Assembly (NCBI GenBank): GCA_963718105.1
Contig: OY970352.1
Span: forward strand, 4,774,001 to 4,838,000
Source of the DNA: DASYKT01 sp963718105
GTDB lineage: Bacteria > Acidobacteriota > Blastocatellia > Pyrinomonadales > Pyrinomonadaceae
DNA length: 64,000 nucleotides
Reading direction: 5' to 3'
This document shows positions 32,645-42,659 of the stretch, piece after piece. How positions within the stretch are numbered: the stretch's first letter is position 1; every line of letters starts with the position of its first letter. A program made the translations under genes and the position numbers. Below the pieces are notes generated by a model. It did not search any database. It saw only the letters and a program-made list of their open reading frames with translations, and was not told the origin of the DNA.

Positions 32645-32755
32645 TAAGAGCGGGCGCAAGCGGCCCTTCCGGACTGCAAATTTATTTAGATCCTATGTTT
32701 ACCTTTCAAGCCGAACACCTCTCAGGTCGGGAAGGGTTGCTTGCACCCGCTCTTA
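32645..32755. repeat. Family C palindromic element, copy C2
   Basis: Arms TAAGAGCGGGCGCAAGCGGC and GTTGCTTGCACCCGCTCTTA, spacer with TGCAAATTTATTTAGATCCT and ACACCTCTCAGGTCGGGAAG. The same spacer words are in copy C3. Confidence 0.8.
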
Positions 32756-32812
32756 AAAGGTAGTGACCGGACATTAAAGGCAAAACCATAGTTCACAAAA
32801 TACGCTGCTAAA

Positions 32813-35173
32813 TTATTTTTTGTTTCCCGTCCCTGATGAGCCGGCTTCAATGATCTTAACGCCTAAAATCTTATCGCCGCGCGTGATCAGATCCACGATC
32901 TTCATATCATTTTCGCTTACGGTGCCGAAAACGGTGTAGCCGCCGTCGAGGTGCGGCTGCGGTGAATGGGTGACGAACCATTGCGAGCCGCCGGTGTCTT
33001 TTCCTGAAAGCGCCATTCCTACCGCGCCGCGCTCATAGGAAACCATATTTACTTCGCAGCGGATCGACCAGCCGGGGCCGCCGTTCCCGTCGCCGCGCGG
33101 GTCGCCGTCCTGCATCACAAAATTCGGCACCACGCGGTGAACCGACACGCCGTTAAAATAATTCGCTCTGGCCAGTTTAATAAAATTATCGACGGTGAGC
33201 GGAGCGTCCTCAGCCAGCAGGTCGATGGTGAAAGTGCCTTTGTCGGTCGTAAGCACAGCTTTGACCCGGCCGTTTTTACGCGCGGCCGCGCGGGTGTAAT
33301 CCGCGGTGGTGTTTAATACCTGGCCGAGCTTTGTGCCAAAGACGGGGGAGTAAGGCAGAACCAGATCTTTCTTTTTCGCGGCCGCGTTTGCCAGCGACGT
33401 CGGCAGACCGGGAAAATCTTTTTCCAGACCGGGCGTGCGTAATAGTTCAAACGCTTTTTTCCGCACCAGGTAATCCTGCGCGCTCAGCGCAACCAGCAAA
33501 ACGCCGACAGATTCTTTTTTATCCAGTTTAAAAAGCGCATCCATTATCGCGAGCTGCGCGTCGTTATATTGTTTGTCGGTCAAAAGAGCTTTGGTAAAAG
33601 CTGTCTTTAATGCCGCAACATTTTCTTTTGACGCCGGCTGCTCCGCCAAAAGCCCCGCGGCGGCGGCGCGGATAAAAACATCATTAAGCTGGAGATTTTC
33701 GCGTAAAAGCACATCCAGAGAGTCGATCTTAAAGGCGGCGAATGCTGTCAGAATGTCAGCGTAGGGCATATAAACGTTCCGGGTCGGGGAGCCGTCGGGC
33801 CCAAAAATTCCCGCGCCTCTCTCTTTAATGATCGCTTTTTGTTCGGGAGAGCGCACCTTTTTTACATCAACGCTGTTCATATTAAAATAGGCGGCCAGCC
33901 AGATGCTGAGTTCACCCATCGCGCGGTCGCGCAGTTCTTTATTCGGCCCGGTCGCTTCGAGTTTTGCCAGCTCGCCCAAGGCCTGGGCCAGCGAACTCAT
34001 CATGCGCCAGTCAGGCGGGAAATTTCCTTTTGACTTGTTATATTCGTCCAGCGTCTCATAAAAACCGCGCGGTGAAACCTGGGCCAGCGCAATCTTTACC
34101 TCCGGCGACATCTGCCCATTGGCTTTATCAAAATTCTTCAAAAACTTTACCGCGCCTTCATGATTGGAATTCGGCAAAAGCCTGCCTAGTACTCCCGCGA
34201 TCTCCAGCAGTTCATTTTTTTCTGAAGGCGCAGCCGATCCGGACATTTTGTAGTCATCCAAAAGCCGGTTGCCGCGTCCGAGCAAAACTTCAGCGGCGGC
34301 TGCATCTTTTAGACTTCCCAGCGCCCGGATGGCGCTGACACGTACGCGCAGGTCACCGTCGGTGACGGCTCCCAGCAACAGGCCGCCGGCAGTTTTGTCT
34401 TCCGCCGCGCCGAGCGCGCGCGCCGCATTAGCGCGGACAACCGGATCGTTATCCGATAACAGGGCGTGAAGCGGCTGGTTCGCATTTTTTGCGCGCAGCC
34501 GCGCCAGGGTGTTGGCCGCGTCGGCCCGCACGCGCGGATTCCCGTCTTTTAAAAATTTCGCGATCGTCTGATCGCCTTTTTCGGGACGCACACGCAAGAC
34601 GGCGGTCAGCCCGAGCAAGACGAGCTCGCCGCTCGGCATCGGATTTTGCCACTCGGCGTCCAGCACGTGCAGGATCGCTTCCCCGAGTTTTTCGGCGCCC
34701 GGTTTATTTGTGGCGGCGATATTTGCCGCGATCTTGCCGGCGGCTTCGATGGCGCGGGCGCGCACCTGAACATTTTCGTTTATGTTCAAGAGCGCTTTTA
34801 GAATTGCATCCGCCGCTTTCCCGGATTCAGTTTCGCCGAGCGCAAATGCAGCCATCGCGCGCACACCCGCATCCGCATCTTTTTCCAGCAGCGCGGCCAG
34901 CGCCGGAACTGACATATCATCGCCGATGCGTCCGGTTGCGAGCGCCGCGCGTTTTCTCACGGCCGCCGCGGGGCTGCGTAAAAGCGTCTCCAGCGTCTGG
35001 TCCCATCGCCTTTCATCTTCCGCTTTTAAGATCTGGACCTGTACCGCGGTGGTAAGCCCGTTTGAGACCGCCGGGCGATCTTTTTGCGCCCAGGCATGGA
35101 CCGGGAAAAGTAATATAAATGCAGTAAGGACAGGTGTCAGGCGTGTTATGAGGGGAAACGAAATATTTTTCAT
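32813..35173 (-). CDS. Secreted HEAT-repeat protein with C-terminal cyclophilin domain
   Basis: A 786-residue protein with signal peptide (cleaved near HAWAQ). Residues about 45-350 consist of HEAT repeats of 30-35 residues (VPALAALLEKDADAGVRAMA, then PLHALLSDNDPVVRANAARA). Residues about 400-600 are further helical repeats, more diverged. Residues about 635-780 are a cyclophilin peptidyl-prolyl isomerase: GTFTIDLLAEDAPLTVDNFI, VSVHRVVPNFVMQDGDPRGD, GSQWFVTHSPQPHLDGGYTV; the catalytic Arg of HRV and the QxD after FVM are present. It could scan unfolded exported proteins with the repeat scaffold and act on prolines. Confidence 0.88.
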   Translation of the reverse strand: MKNISFPLITRLTPVLTAFILLFPVHAWAQKDRPAVSNGLTTAVQVQILKAEDERRWDQTLETLLRSPAAAVRKRAALATGRIGDDMSVPALAALLEKDADAGVRAMAAFALGETESGKAADAILKALLNINENVQVRARAIEAAGKIAANIAATNKPGAEKLGEAILHVLDAEWQNPMPSGELVLLGLTAVLRVRPEKGDQTIAKFLKDGNPRVRADAANTLARLRAKNANQPLHALLSDNDPVVRANAARALGAAEDKTAGGLLLGAVTDGDLRVRVSAIRALGSLKDAAAAEVLLGRGNRLLDDYKMSGSAAPSEKNELLEIAGVLGRLLPNSNHEGAVKFLKNFDKANGQMSPEVKIALAQVSPRGFYETLDEYNKSKGNFPPDWRMMSSLAQALGELAKLEATGPNKELRDRAMGELSIWLAAYFNMNSVDVKKVRSPEQKAIIKERGAGIFGPDGSPTRNVYMPYADILTAFAAFKIDSLDVLLRENLQLNDVFIRAAAAGLLAEQPASKENVAALKTAFTKALLTDKQYNDAQLAIMDALFKLDKKESVGVLLVALSAQDYLVRKKAFELLRTPGLEKDFPGLPTSLANAAAKKKDLVLPYSPVFGTKLGQVLNTTADYTRAAARKNGRVKAVLTTDKGTFTIDLLAEDAPLTVDNFIKLARANYFNGVSVHRVVPNFVMQDGDPRGDGNGGPGWSIRCEVNMVSYERGAVGMALSGKDTGGSQWFVTHSPQPHLDGGYTVFGTVSENDMKIVDLITRGDKILGVKIIEAGSSGTGNKK

Positions 35174-35532
35174 TTTTAAGAAAGCGCTTTCCGTTGGATA
35201 AGTTGATGTTAGGCATTTTAACGGTAATGCGCGCTTCTTTCAATGGTTTCTTTGTCGTTGACCGGCATTGCCCATAGATCGGTTGAAATCAAAAAGTAAC
35301 GGGTCAGTACCGGGAACGTAGTGACCGGCTGGTGATACAAACTGGTTTGTTAAATATTTATTTGTGAATATGATAATAAAGTGTTGCCGGAAGCCGGTCA
35401 CTATGTTCCCGGTACTGACTTCATAACGACAATAATTAGCCACTAATTACACAAATAACACGAATGAAAAAAGAAAAGGCAGAGCCCGCAAGCTCTGCCT
35501 TTCGTCAAGACAAATCCAGGTTCGTCGTTATA
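35174..35532. repeat. Family B element with conserved flank, copy B3, in a gap
   Basis: 35303-35419 has arms GTCAGTACCGGGAACG and CGTTCCCGGTACTGAC-like ends (one T in the right arm). With its flank from GGCATTGCCCATAG (35264) it matches 12735-12899 almost base for base, including the spacer. AGCCACTAATTACACAAATA (35438) follows. The terminator of the giant protease gene is at 35470-35506. Confidence 0.8.
35470..35506 (-). terminator. Bidirectional intrinsic terminator behind the surface protease gene
   Basis: AAAGGCAGAGC-CCGCAA-GCTCTGCCTTT. On the minus strand the stem is followed by TCTTTTTT, 25 bases behind the stop at 35533. Confidence 0.85.
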
Positions 35533-38500
35533 TTACCGCTGGGTGACGATCCGCTGTGTGGGATCGCCTAGAAGCACGAGAGTGGTGCGGGTATCGCGAT
35601 GATCGACTGCCGACTTGGCCTGTTTGGCCGCGTCGCCCAGCCGGCTTCCATTCATCAGCGCGCCGTACCAGACGGTTCCCATCGCTTCCTGAACATCGGC
35701 ATAGTTCATGCTTGTCAGGCTCCAGGTAGCAAATGCTCCGCCGTGCTGCGCTTTTAAGAAAGCTTCCGCCATCGTTTCGTTCTGCTCGGCAAAAGCCCCG
35801 TTCAGACAGGTAAGCATCACCACCAGGCTGGGACGCTGTTCATTGGTCAGCGCCGAAACATCGTTCAGATTAAAGATGTTTCCGCCTGTCCAGACACCGG
35901 TGCTGCCGTGGCCAAAGAAATTGACCACCAGCGGGCCGGCGCTGATACGCTCGGTGATCTGCTGCCGGACAGATGATGCGTCGCCATCCTGGCGATTGAC
36001 TATCCCGACCGACATCTCCGCCGGAAGGGCCTGGCGAATGTTCTGATTACCGGCGATAAAATCGTAACCGATATTGTTATCAGCCACCGTCAAAGCGCCG
36101 CGGCTGTTGGCAACCGAAAGCTTCATCGGTTCGCTCGCAAGTATTTTCGCCAGCATCGCGGCCAGGTCATCGGTGCCCCGAACCGGCAGCCTGCCGATAG
36201 CGATCTCGCTGATCCCATCACCGTTAAGATCGGCGAGGGTTTCATCGCTGCTTGCTTCCATCGTGTCTGTGTCGACCCATCCGGTCGGAATGAGGTCTGC
36301 CTGCGCTCCGCCGAGGCCCGAATAATTTCGCGGATCGGCGGTAGCATCGCCTACCAACAGGACATAGGACGGTTTGCTGTTCCAGCTTTCTTTCGCATAT
36401 TGCAGAAAGTCTTTGACGCCCTGAGCGGTGTGCACACCCGCGGCAAATTCGTCATAGACGTCCTCGATATCCACGATCATCGTGCGCAGGCCTTCGCTTT
36501 CGCGTTTGGCTTTTAGCGCTGACAATTGCTGGTGGAACGCAGCCGGAGCGAGGATGACAAAATCAGCACGATTCGCCGAAGCTCGCAGCGCGGAAGCACT
36601 ATTGAGTTTCATCGCATCGGCCGAAAGAGCGGCCACAGACATTCCCAAAGCCAGCAGGTTACGCGTAACCGGCGAAGCAGGAACGGTAATGCTGTAGGCG
36701 CCGTTTTCTTCCGCTCGTCCGATCGCGCCGTACAGGACGGGCCGCGCCGGATCGCTGATGTCATAAAGGTTGACCATCTCGCCGCTAAAGCCGGTAAGTT
36801 TGATACTGCGGCCCGCTTCAAGCTGAAGCTGCATTTGATCATTCACCGCTTTGGCGTGACGCGGATAGCTGATGGCGGCAGTTTCCAGCAGGCTGACGTC
36901 GCTGCTGCCGTTAAGCGAACGGAGGCCGATGATATTCTCGCCGTTCTGCAACCCGGCGGCGGGAACGGTGGCGCTCCACTCGTTTCTGGCCGAGGATTCG
37001 AGCGAGATCTGCCCGATGACATTTCCGTTTAGGGTCACGGCAATGTTGTGAGCGATGCCGGTCAAGCCCTGAATGTTAAGCGAGACTACGGCAGTCTCCC
37101 CATTTTCAGCGGCGACATCGTTTAGATTCAGGCTGGATAATGATTCCTGCCCGTTAATGATCGCGGCGTACCAGTTTTCGCGGTCGCCGTTGTGAACGGA
37201 GGTGGCGCGGACGGTACGGTCCTGACGTTCGACGGTCAGCCGCGTAACGCCTTCCGCCGCATTCTCGTCAAATTCGATCTTCTGAGATTTGATGCGGCGC
37301 GGAGCGGCGTGCCCGCCCACGAGCCAGTAAACCCGGGTATTGCTTTCCGGACTACCTAACGCCCGTCCGTAGAATTCCACCGAACCATCGCTAAGCGTTA
37401 GGATCGCCTGCTCCTGTCCATCGGCAAACATCTGCCAGGAACCCATCTGCCCGGCGTTAAAGCCGTGAGTGGAAAGCTCCGCGGCGCTCAAACGGTACCA
37501 GCCGTCACGGCTGACATCGATCTTCAGCGCATGGCTGTCGCCGGCAAATTGATTTACCACGGCGGGGGCCGCTTCCGAAGTTCTGCCACTTTGCAGATAC
37601 TCTCTCTGGCTGCCCGAATTTCCCGCGGTTAATTCCGCCAGGGTCGGAGCAAACTCGGTGAAAGCTTCACCTGTACGCGAATCTGCCGTGTCTGCTGTGA
37701 CAGGGCCGAACCATTCACTGGAACCGTCAATATCAACGGCTTCCAGCCAGTAGCTCGCGCCAGTGCTCAGCGAACGATCGAGCACACGGTATTCCTTACC
37801 GGCGGTCAGGGCCGCGCCGCCGATCTGCAGGGCGCTGCCGGCCACCAGTTCTTTATTTACCGGCGTGCGAGTTCCGTTGTTGTCGCGCCAGACGCGGTAG
37901 CCGAGATTGTTGACCTCGTAACCGCTCTGCCACGCGAGGCCGACACCGCCGCCGGTTGAGAGCGCGCGGAAGTCGGACATCGTCACTGCCGAAGGAGGAG
38001 TTACCAAACCGAAATCGAGCGTCGGATCGGTCGTCGAACCCGCGGCGTTGCTGACGGTGTTATTGGTTAAGGCGCCCGCCGCACCCGGTGTGAGCGCGAT
38101 CGGATTGCTGACGATGGTTCCGATAGGAATACTGCCGATGGCCGAACCAGTCGGGCCGCCGTTATCGTCTGAGTCTTCGTTGTTATTCGGCGTAGTGTCT
38201 GTCGGCGTGCTCGAATTCTGCGGGCCCGCGGCGACCGTTGCGCGGTAGCTGCCGGCCGGTAATCCGCAGAGCTGGTAAGTGCCGGGAGCTCCGGTCACTA
38301 CACCGTTGGCCCCATCATCGGCGGTGCCTAAAATGCCGTCCGCGCCGACCGGGATCTCGGTCCCGCCCGTATCATAGATGCGCACGCGCGCGCCGTTCTT
38401 GGGAATTTCGCCGGCGTCTAAAATGCCGTTATCGCGATTGCCGCCGGAACCCATATCGTTCCAGACGATATTTCCCACGCAGAGGCGGTAGAATCCGAAG

Positions 38501-41403
38501 TCGACCGTCATATCGGCAAAGCCGTCGGGCGAGCCCTGTCCGGAACCGCTCAGATCGCTTTCACCCACGGGCTCGCTGACGCCCGCTCCGATCGTGATGG
38601 AATTAGACAAAATACCGTTCGTCTGAACGCTGTTTGCCGTAACGGGACCGATGCCGTTTTCGCCGTTTGCCGAAGCGGTGGAATCAGAATCGGTGGTGAC
38701 ATTGCCGGTCGTATTCTGATAACCGTAGAGCAGATCGCCCACATTATCGAAATTCGCCGGATTGACGCGCACGACATAATTGCCCGCGGCCAGGCTGTCG
38801 AATCGATAATAGCCTCCGCCGGCGGTGGTCATCGTGCCTGCGGGTGAGCCCGGTGTGTCGGGCGTTCCATCGGCATTCGCGTCCGCAAAGAGGGAAACCG
38901 AAACGTTATCGATGCCCACTTCGCCGGCGTCGATGCGCCCGTCATTGTCCGTGTCAAACCAGATGCGGTTGCCGAGCGAATAAGTACTGGTAGCGGAAAA
39001 ACCTACGTCAAAGGTGTGATTATTTTCACCCGCGCCCCCGGTGGTCAAGGATATGACCGGGAAAGTGCCCGCCGGCGAACCGGTTGGGTTTACCACGTTT
39101 TGCCCGTCGGAGTCGCTGGAATCAACGCTGCCGTTTTGGAAACTTGCATTGACCGAGGTCAGGAAACGTCCGTTGAGCGGGCCGCCGCCGGCATAATTCG
39201 CCGCCAGGTCAAAGCGCACCTGGTAATTGGTGCTCGTCGAAATTCCGCCGTTGATCTGCCCGATGTTGTCGGTCGTGTTGCCGTCGGCCGAGGTCGAGGA
39301 AACAAAATAATATTCGCCGCTGGCGTCCGTCACCGCGGTGCCGATCTGCGAGTTGGCGGCGTTAAATAAATGGACGGTCACGCCGGAAATTGCCGCTTCG
39401 CCCGCATCCTGAACACCGTTGGCGTTGGCGTCGAGCCAGACGCGGTTGCCGATCTCGATCGGCGCTTCGTCATACAGCGCGACGATATCGCCAAGGCCGT
39501 TGACCTTTCCGAAATCCGGTACGCTGGCGGCGCCGGTGCCGTTATAGATGCGGTAGGCTTTGTTGCTCGCGCCGGTCGTATTGTTAAACCAGCGGAAGCC
39601 GCCGTCAAAGGTTGCGCCATTACTGATGTCACGATCGATCGGGTCCAGGCCCGAAGCCACGACGTTCGGGTGTCCGGGCACCTGCATCACGGCGCCCCAG
39701 GTTATCTCGTCATGGAAATTGCCGGTATTGCCGCCGATGGAAAATTCGTCTTCGTAATAAAATTCGCCGTCGCCTACGCCCTGGCCGTTATTCTGCGGCC
39801 CGGCGCCGATCCCTCCGCAGCGGGAATTGCTTTCGACGGTCCACGAGCCGACGGTCCCGCAGGTGCGGATGACTTCGCCCGCGGTGCGTTTGGCGTTGGT
39901 TGCGTTGTCGAGATACTGGTCACCGGCGCGGTCTTTAAAGCCGAGGATCAGGTTGCCGTTGTAAAAATCCAGATCGACGAGCATGGGCTGCGCATAGGCA
40001 AAGTCCGCCGTTGCGGTGCCGCGCCAGGCCTTCCAATCCGCCCCCCAACTGGGGTTTGCGACGCCGCGATCGTAGTTCATCGCCATCTGAAAAACAGGAG
40101 AGGCGCTGAATGCGAGCGAGGACGGATTTGCCGTGTAAACATAGGCGCGAAGATTCGCGACGTTTTGCGAGGTTTCGGCCGAGCATACCATGCCCACGTA
40201 AACCTGCCCGCGGTAATAATGAACGGCGAACGGCCGGACGTCAGCGGCGGGACAATCGGTGGCGGTTCCGCCGGGTGTCGGGACACCGGTGGTCGGAACG
40301 GCCTGGCTGGTTATCACCGCGCCGGTCGAAGAATTCAATGCATAAAGAGTGCGGTTCTGCAGATTCATCACATACAGAACTGTTTCGTCCGCTGACAGGG
40401 CGATGCCGCCCAGCGAGGTTTTGCCGACGGCGTCGATAGCCGTATCGCCGTTGTCCGTGCTGTAATTTGCCACGTTGTGAGAATTGGTCCCCGCGCCCGA
40501 TACGGTAAATGTGGTTGTCACCGCGTTAGTAGCGGGATTGATCAGGTAGATCGCCGCCGGATCGTCTGAAGCTGCGCCGCCCTCGTTAAACGTTCCGTTT
40601 GCGCCGGGGCCGAAGCCGGCATATTTTTTGAAGAACGAAGCGGCGTAAATACGTCTGGCGCCGCGCGCGTAAGCCAATCCAAAAGTGGACCCGAGCTGGT
40701 TCGCATTCAGGCTGACCGTGTGTGTCGACGGGTTATCGTAATTGGTGGCAGTCGCGTCAGTGTATGAAGTTCCCGCGGAGTAGGGGAAACTCAACAGCAC
40801 GTCTTCCGCTGCATTTGCTCCGTTTTGCGAACCGCCTACCAGGCGATTCGTGACCAGCGTCGGATTATTCTGAGAATACTCTTCCGGGCGGACAAGCCCG
40901 AGATTTACATTCGAGGTGCTGCCGTCGAGAACGAACTGCACGGTCGTGCCGGAGTTGGAGGCGGTGCCGCCCTGAACCGAATCGGTGCTGCGCGCCGAAG
41001 GGCTATAACCCGCCGGGATATTGGTGAACTCAATGCGATAAGGGCCCGTTCCGGTCGCCGAGAGCGAATAATTGCCGCTCGAATCGGTGGTGACGGCCCC
41101 GCCGGTGGTAACGTTGTTTCCCGCCGAATCGTAAGCGCGAACTTCCACGCTCTGCACGCCGATATCGATAGCGGTCCCGATAGTGCCGGTGCCGCTGCTG
41201 TTATTTATGGTCGACGTGGTGTCAAAGGTCCCGTTGCTGTTGTAGTCCTGGAAAACCTTTCCGCTGATAGTTCCCGAAGCCCCGATGTTAAAAATGCCAA
41301 AGGGAAGTGCCAGTACAACAAAACCGGCGATGAAAATAAAAATAGCGGCGATAGAACGAGTATTTAAACGCCTGGAAAGGCGTTCAAGGGCAAAGAAACG
41401 CAT
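35533..41403 (-). CDS. Giant surface protein with SdrD-B-like modules and a C25 (gingipain-type) protease domain
   Basis: A 1956-residue exported protein with a hydrophobic leader (about residues 17-37). An SdrD-B-like domain at about 43-165 (GTISGKVFQDYNSNGTFD) is followed by a long repeat-propeller-like part (about 190-620). Three more SdrD-B-like modules follow, at about 650, 810 and 975 (GNRVWLDANANGVQDAGE, GNRIWFDTDNDGRIDAGE, GNIVWNDMGSGGNRDNG), with Asp-rich calcium-type loops, and a fibronectin-like part is at about 1140. The last 350 residues are a peptidase C25 domain: LLVGDATADPRNYSG, catalytic His in FFGHGSTGVW (near 1830) and Cys in MLTCLNGAF (near 1863). No type IX sorting domain is evident; it may be anchored by the leader. 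Confidence 0.88.
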   Translation of the reverse strand: MRFFALERLSRRLNTRSIAAIFIFIAGFVVLALPFGIFNIGASGTISGKVFQDYNSNGTFDTTSTINNSSGTGTIGTAIDIGVQSVEVRAYDSAGNNVTTGGAVTTDSSGNYSLSATGTGPYRIEFTNIPAGYSPSARSTDSVQGGTASNSGTTVQFVLDGSTSNVNLGLVRPEEYSQNNPTLVTNRLVGGSQNGANAAEDVLLSFPYSAGTSYTDATATNYDNPSTHTVSLNANQLGSTFGLAYARGARRIYAASFFKKYAGFGPGANGTFNEGGAASDDPAAIYLINPATNAVTTTFTVSGAGTNSHNVANYSTDNGDTAIDAVGKTSLGGIALSADETVLYVMNLQNRTLYALNSSTGAVITSQAVPTTGVPTPGGTATDCPAADVRPFAVHYYRGQVYVGMVCSAETSQNVANLRAYVYTANPSSLAFSASPVFQMAMNYDRGVANPSWGADWKAWRGTATADFAYAQPMLVDLDFYNGNLILGFKDRAGDQYLDNATNAKRTAGEVIRTCGTVGSWTVESNSRCGGIGAGPQNNGQGVGDGEFYYEDEFSIGGNTGNFHDEITWGAVMQVPGHPNVVASGLDPIDRDISNGATFDGGFRWFNNTTGASNKAYRIYNGTGAASVPDFGKVNGLGDIVALYDEAPIEIGNRVWLDANANGVQDAGEAAISGVTVHLFNAANSQIGTAVTDASGEYYFVSSTSADGNTTDNIGQINGGISTSTNYQVRFDLAANYAGGGPLNGRFLTSVNASFQNGSVDSSDSDGQNVVNPTGSPAGTFPVISLTTGGAGENNHTFDVGFSATSTYSLGNRIWFDTDNDGRIDAGEVGIDNVSVSLFADANADGTPDTPGSPAGTMTTAGGGYYRFDSLAAGNYVVRVNPANFDNVGDLLYGYQNTTGNVTTDSDSTASANGENGIGPVTANSVQTNGILSNSITIGAGVSEPVGESDLSGSGQGSPDGFADMTVDFGFYRLCVGNIVWNDMGSGGNRDNGILDAGEIPKNGARVRIYDTGGTEIPVGADGILGTADDGANGVVTGAPGTYQLCGLPAGSYRATVAAGPQNSSTPTDTTPNNNEDSDDNGGPTGSAIGSIPIGTIVSNPIALTPGAAGALTNNTVSNAAGSTTDPTLDFGLVTPPSAVTMSDFRALSTGGGVGLAWQSGYEVNNLGYRVWRDNNGTRTPVNKELVAGSALQIGGAALTAGKEYRVLDRSLSTGASYWLEAVDIDGSSEWFGPVTADTADSRTGEAFTEFAPTLAELTAGNSGSQREYLQSGRTSEAAPAVVNQFAGDSHALKIDVSRDGWYRLSAAELSTHGFNAGQMGSWQMFADGQEQAILTLSDGSVEFYGRALGSPESNTRVYWLVGGHAAPRRIKSQKIEFDENAAEGVTRLTVERQDRTVRATSVHNGDRENWYAAIINGQESLSSLNLNDVAAENGETAVVSLNIQGLTGIAHNIAVTLNGNVIGQISLESSARNEWSATVPAAGLQNGENIIGLRSLNGSSDVSLLETAAISYPRHAKAVNDQMQLQLEAGRSIKLTGFSGEMVNLYDISDPARPVLYGAIGRAEENGAYSITVPASPVTRNLLALGMSVAALSADAMKLNSASALRASANRADFVILAPAAFHQQLSALKAKRESEGLRTMIVDIEDVYDEFAAGVHTAQGVKDFLQYAKESWNSKPSYVLLVGDATADPRNYSGLGGAQADLIPTGWVDTDTMEASSDETLADLNGDGISEIAIGRLPVRGTDDLAAMLAKILASEPMKLSVANSRGALTVADNNIGYDFIAGNQNIRQALPAEMSVGIVNRQDGDASSVRQQITERISAGPLVVNFFGHGSTGVWTGGNIFNLNDVSALTNEQRPSLVVMLTCLNGAFAEQNETMAEAFLKAQHGGAFATWSLTSMNYADVQEAMGTVWYGALMNGSRLGDAAKQAKSAVDHRDTRTTLVLLGDPTQRIVTQR

Positions 41404-41696
41404 TACGATTGTTCTCCTAAAAGTAGTCTCTTAAATGGACGGTAGATTTTGATCCAAGGTAATCTGCTCTAGCGTAAGCAGCGGATCGCAGGTTTGGGGG
41501 AAAAGCTTTCCCTTCTCAAGGATAGGTTTTGGGGTAAGCGCTTGTCAATAAAAATATTTTCGCTGGGAGCGCGGACGTCTCGTCCGCAGCGAACGCGACA
41601 GCGTTCGAACACGACCGGTGACGAAAGGCCCCAAGACTTCAGGCTGCAAGCAGCCTTTGCGGACGGGACGTCCGCGCTCCCAGGTCTACAGCATTT
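41404..41696. repeat. Family A palindromic element, copy A4, in a gap
   Basis: 41565-41681 has arms GGGAGCGCGGACGTCTCGTC and GACGGGACGTCCGCGCTCCC, an inner GAACGC-GACA-GCGTTC hairpin and a GGCTGCAAGCAGCC hairpin. The other bases (41404-41564) are the leader of the giant gene; no promoter is obvious. Confidence 0.82.
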
Positions 41697-42656
41697 TTAT
41701 TTAAGGGGTTTGATGCTTTTAACGCTCACCATTTTACTGAATTCATCGGGCAATGTGGCGTATGGCGCGGCCGGGTCGGTGGTAAGGTCGAGGACGATAT
41801 CTTTGGCCGTGATCTTTTCAAGCTCTGCCTGCGGCCCGGTCAAGGTCACGGTGAACACTTGCGCTGATCCGGAAGACGGCCCGGCGTGAACGGTAAAATT
41901 TCGCTCGCTGCGTTTCGGCCCGATCTTGACCGATACATCGACCACGGTGTCCAGCACGGTGATCTTCGGATTCAGCAAATTGATGGCTATTTGCTTGTAG
42001 GTGAAATCGAACTTGTGGCCGTCGAGCGATATCTTTTCGGTGGAAACGGTGTCGATGGAATTTACATAGCTGGAAGGCCCGCGCACTTTTACTTTGGCGG
42101 GGGTGACGACCGTGCTTTCTTCATAGACTTCCATCCCCTCCGGCAATTTTCCCTCGAACTCGGGTTTTACATCTACCTCGCGTTCTTCACGTTTTTCCAG
42201 TTTTACCAGCAGCAGATTCGGTTTGATATCAATGATCTTAAGCCCGGTCGGCAGATCGTTGCCCGAGGCAAGCTCGAGCGAAATATTATCCGGCCTCAGT
42301 TGCACCAGACGTTCGCCCGCGTTGTAGGAAGAAAGATCGATCGAGGCCATCAGATCGCCGCGGGGCAGGCGGTCGAGTTTTCCTTTGTCCCCGGAAATCG
42401 TCACGTCGATCTGGCGCTGCGGTTCGTTGCTGATGTCGAGGTCGCCGGCCACACGATAATTTAGCCGCACCTCGCTGTAGGGGCGCGTGTCCGGGGTTTG
42501 CTGGCCGCTGATGCCGAACCAGAGCGCGAGGGTGATGGCCAGCGCGATCAGCTTGGTGCTCCAATCTTCCAGAAAGATCTTGCGCAGCCAAAGCCCGGCC
42601 AGCGGCTGCAGGTGCTCCCGCGGATCGAGTTTTTCAGTTGGAAGGCGAAAGGCCAT
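41697..42656 (-). CDS. cdaR: YbbR-domain regulator of diadenylate cyclase
   Basis: A 319-residue protein with one N-terminal membrane span (about residues 35-52, LIALAITLALWFGIS) and three to four YbbR-type beta repeats outside the membrane (EVRLNYRVAGDLDISNEPQR, VDVKPEFEGKLPEGMEVYEE, VKVRGPSSYVNSIDTVSTEK). YbbR/CdaR proteins bind and modulate the membrane cyclase CdaA. The start is three bases behind the cdaA stop, so the two are one operon, which makes the role quite certain. A family A repeat lies just behind the stop. Confidence 0.88.
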   Translation of the reverse strand: MAFRLPTEKLDPREHLQPLAGLWLRKIFLEDWSTKLIALAITLALWFGISGQQTPDTRPYSEVRLNYRVAGDLDISNEPQRQIDVTISGDKGKLDRLPRGDLMASIDLSSYNAGERLVQLRPDNISLELASGNDLPTGLKIIDIKPNLLLVKLEKREEREVDVKPEFEGKLPEGMEVYEESTVVTPAKVKVRGPSSYVNSIDTVSTEKISLDGHKFDFTYKQIAINLLNPKITVLDTVVDVSVKIGPKRSERNFTVHAGPSSGSAQVFTVTLTGPQAELEKITAKDIVLDLTTDPAAPYATLPDEFSKMVSVKSIKPLK

Positions 42657-42659
42657 TTC

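Noticed and set aside
39370..40395. 341-residue open frame opposite the giant surface protein
   Set aside because: It is antisense to the well-supported SdrD-B/C25 gene, whose GC-rich codons leave the complementary frame open; the product has no domain logic.
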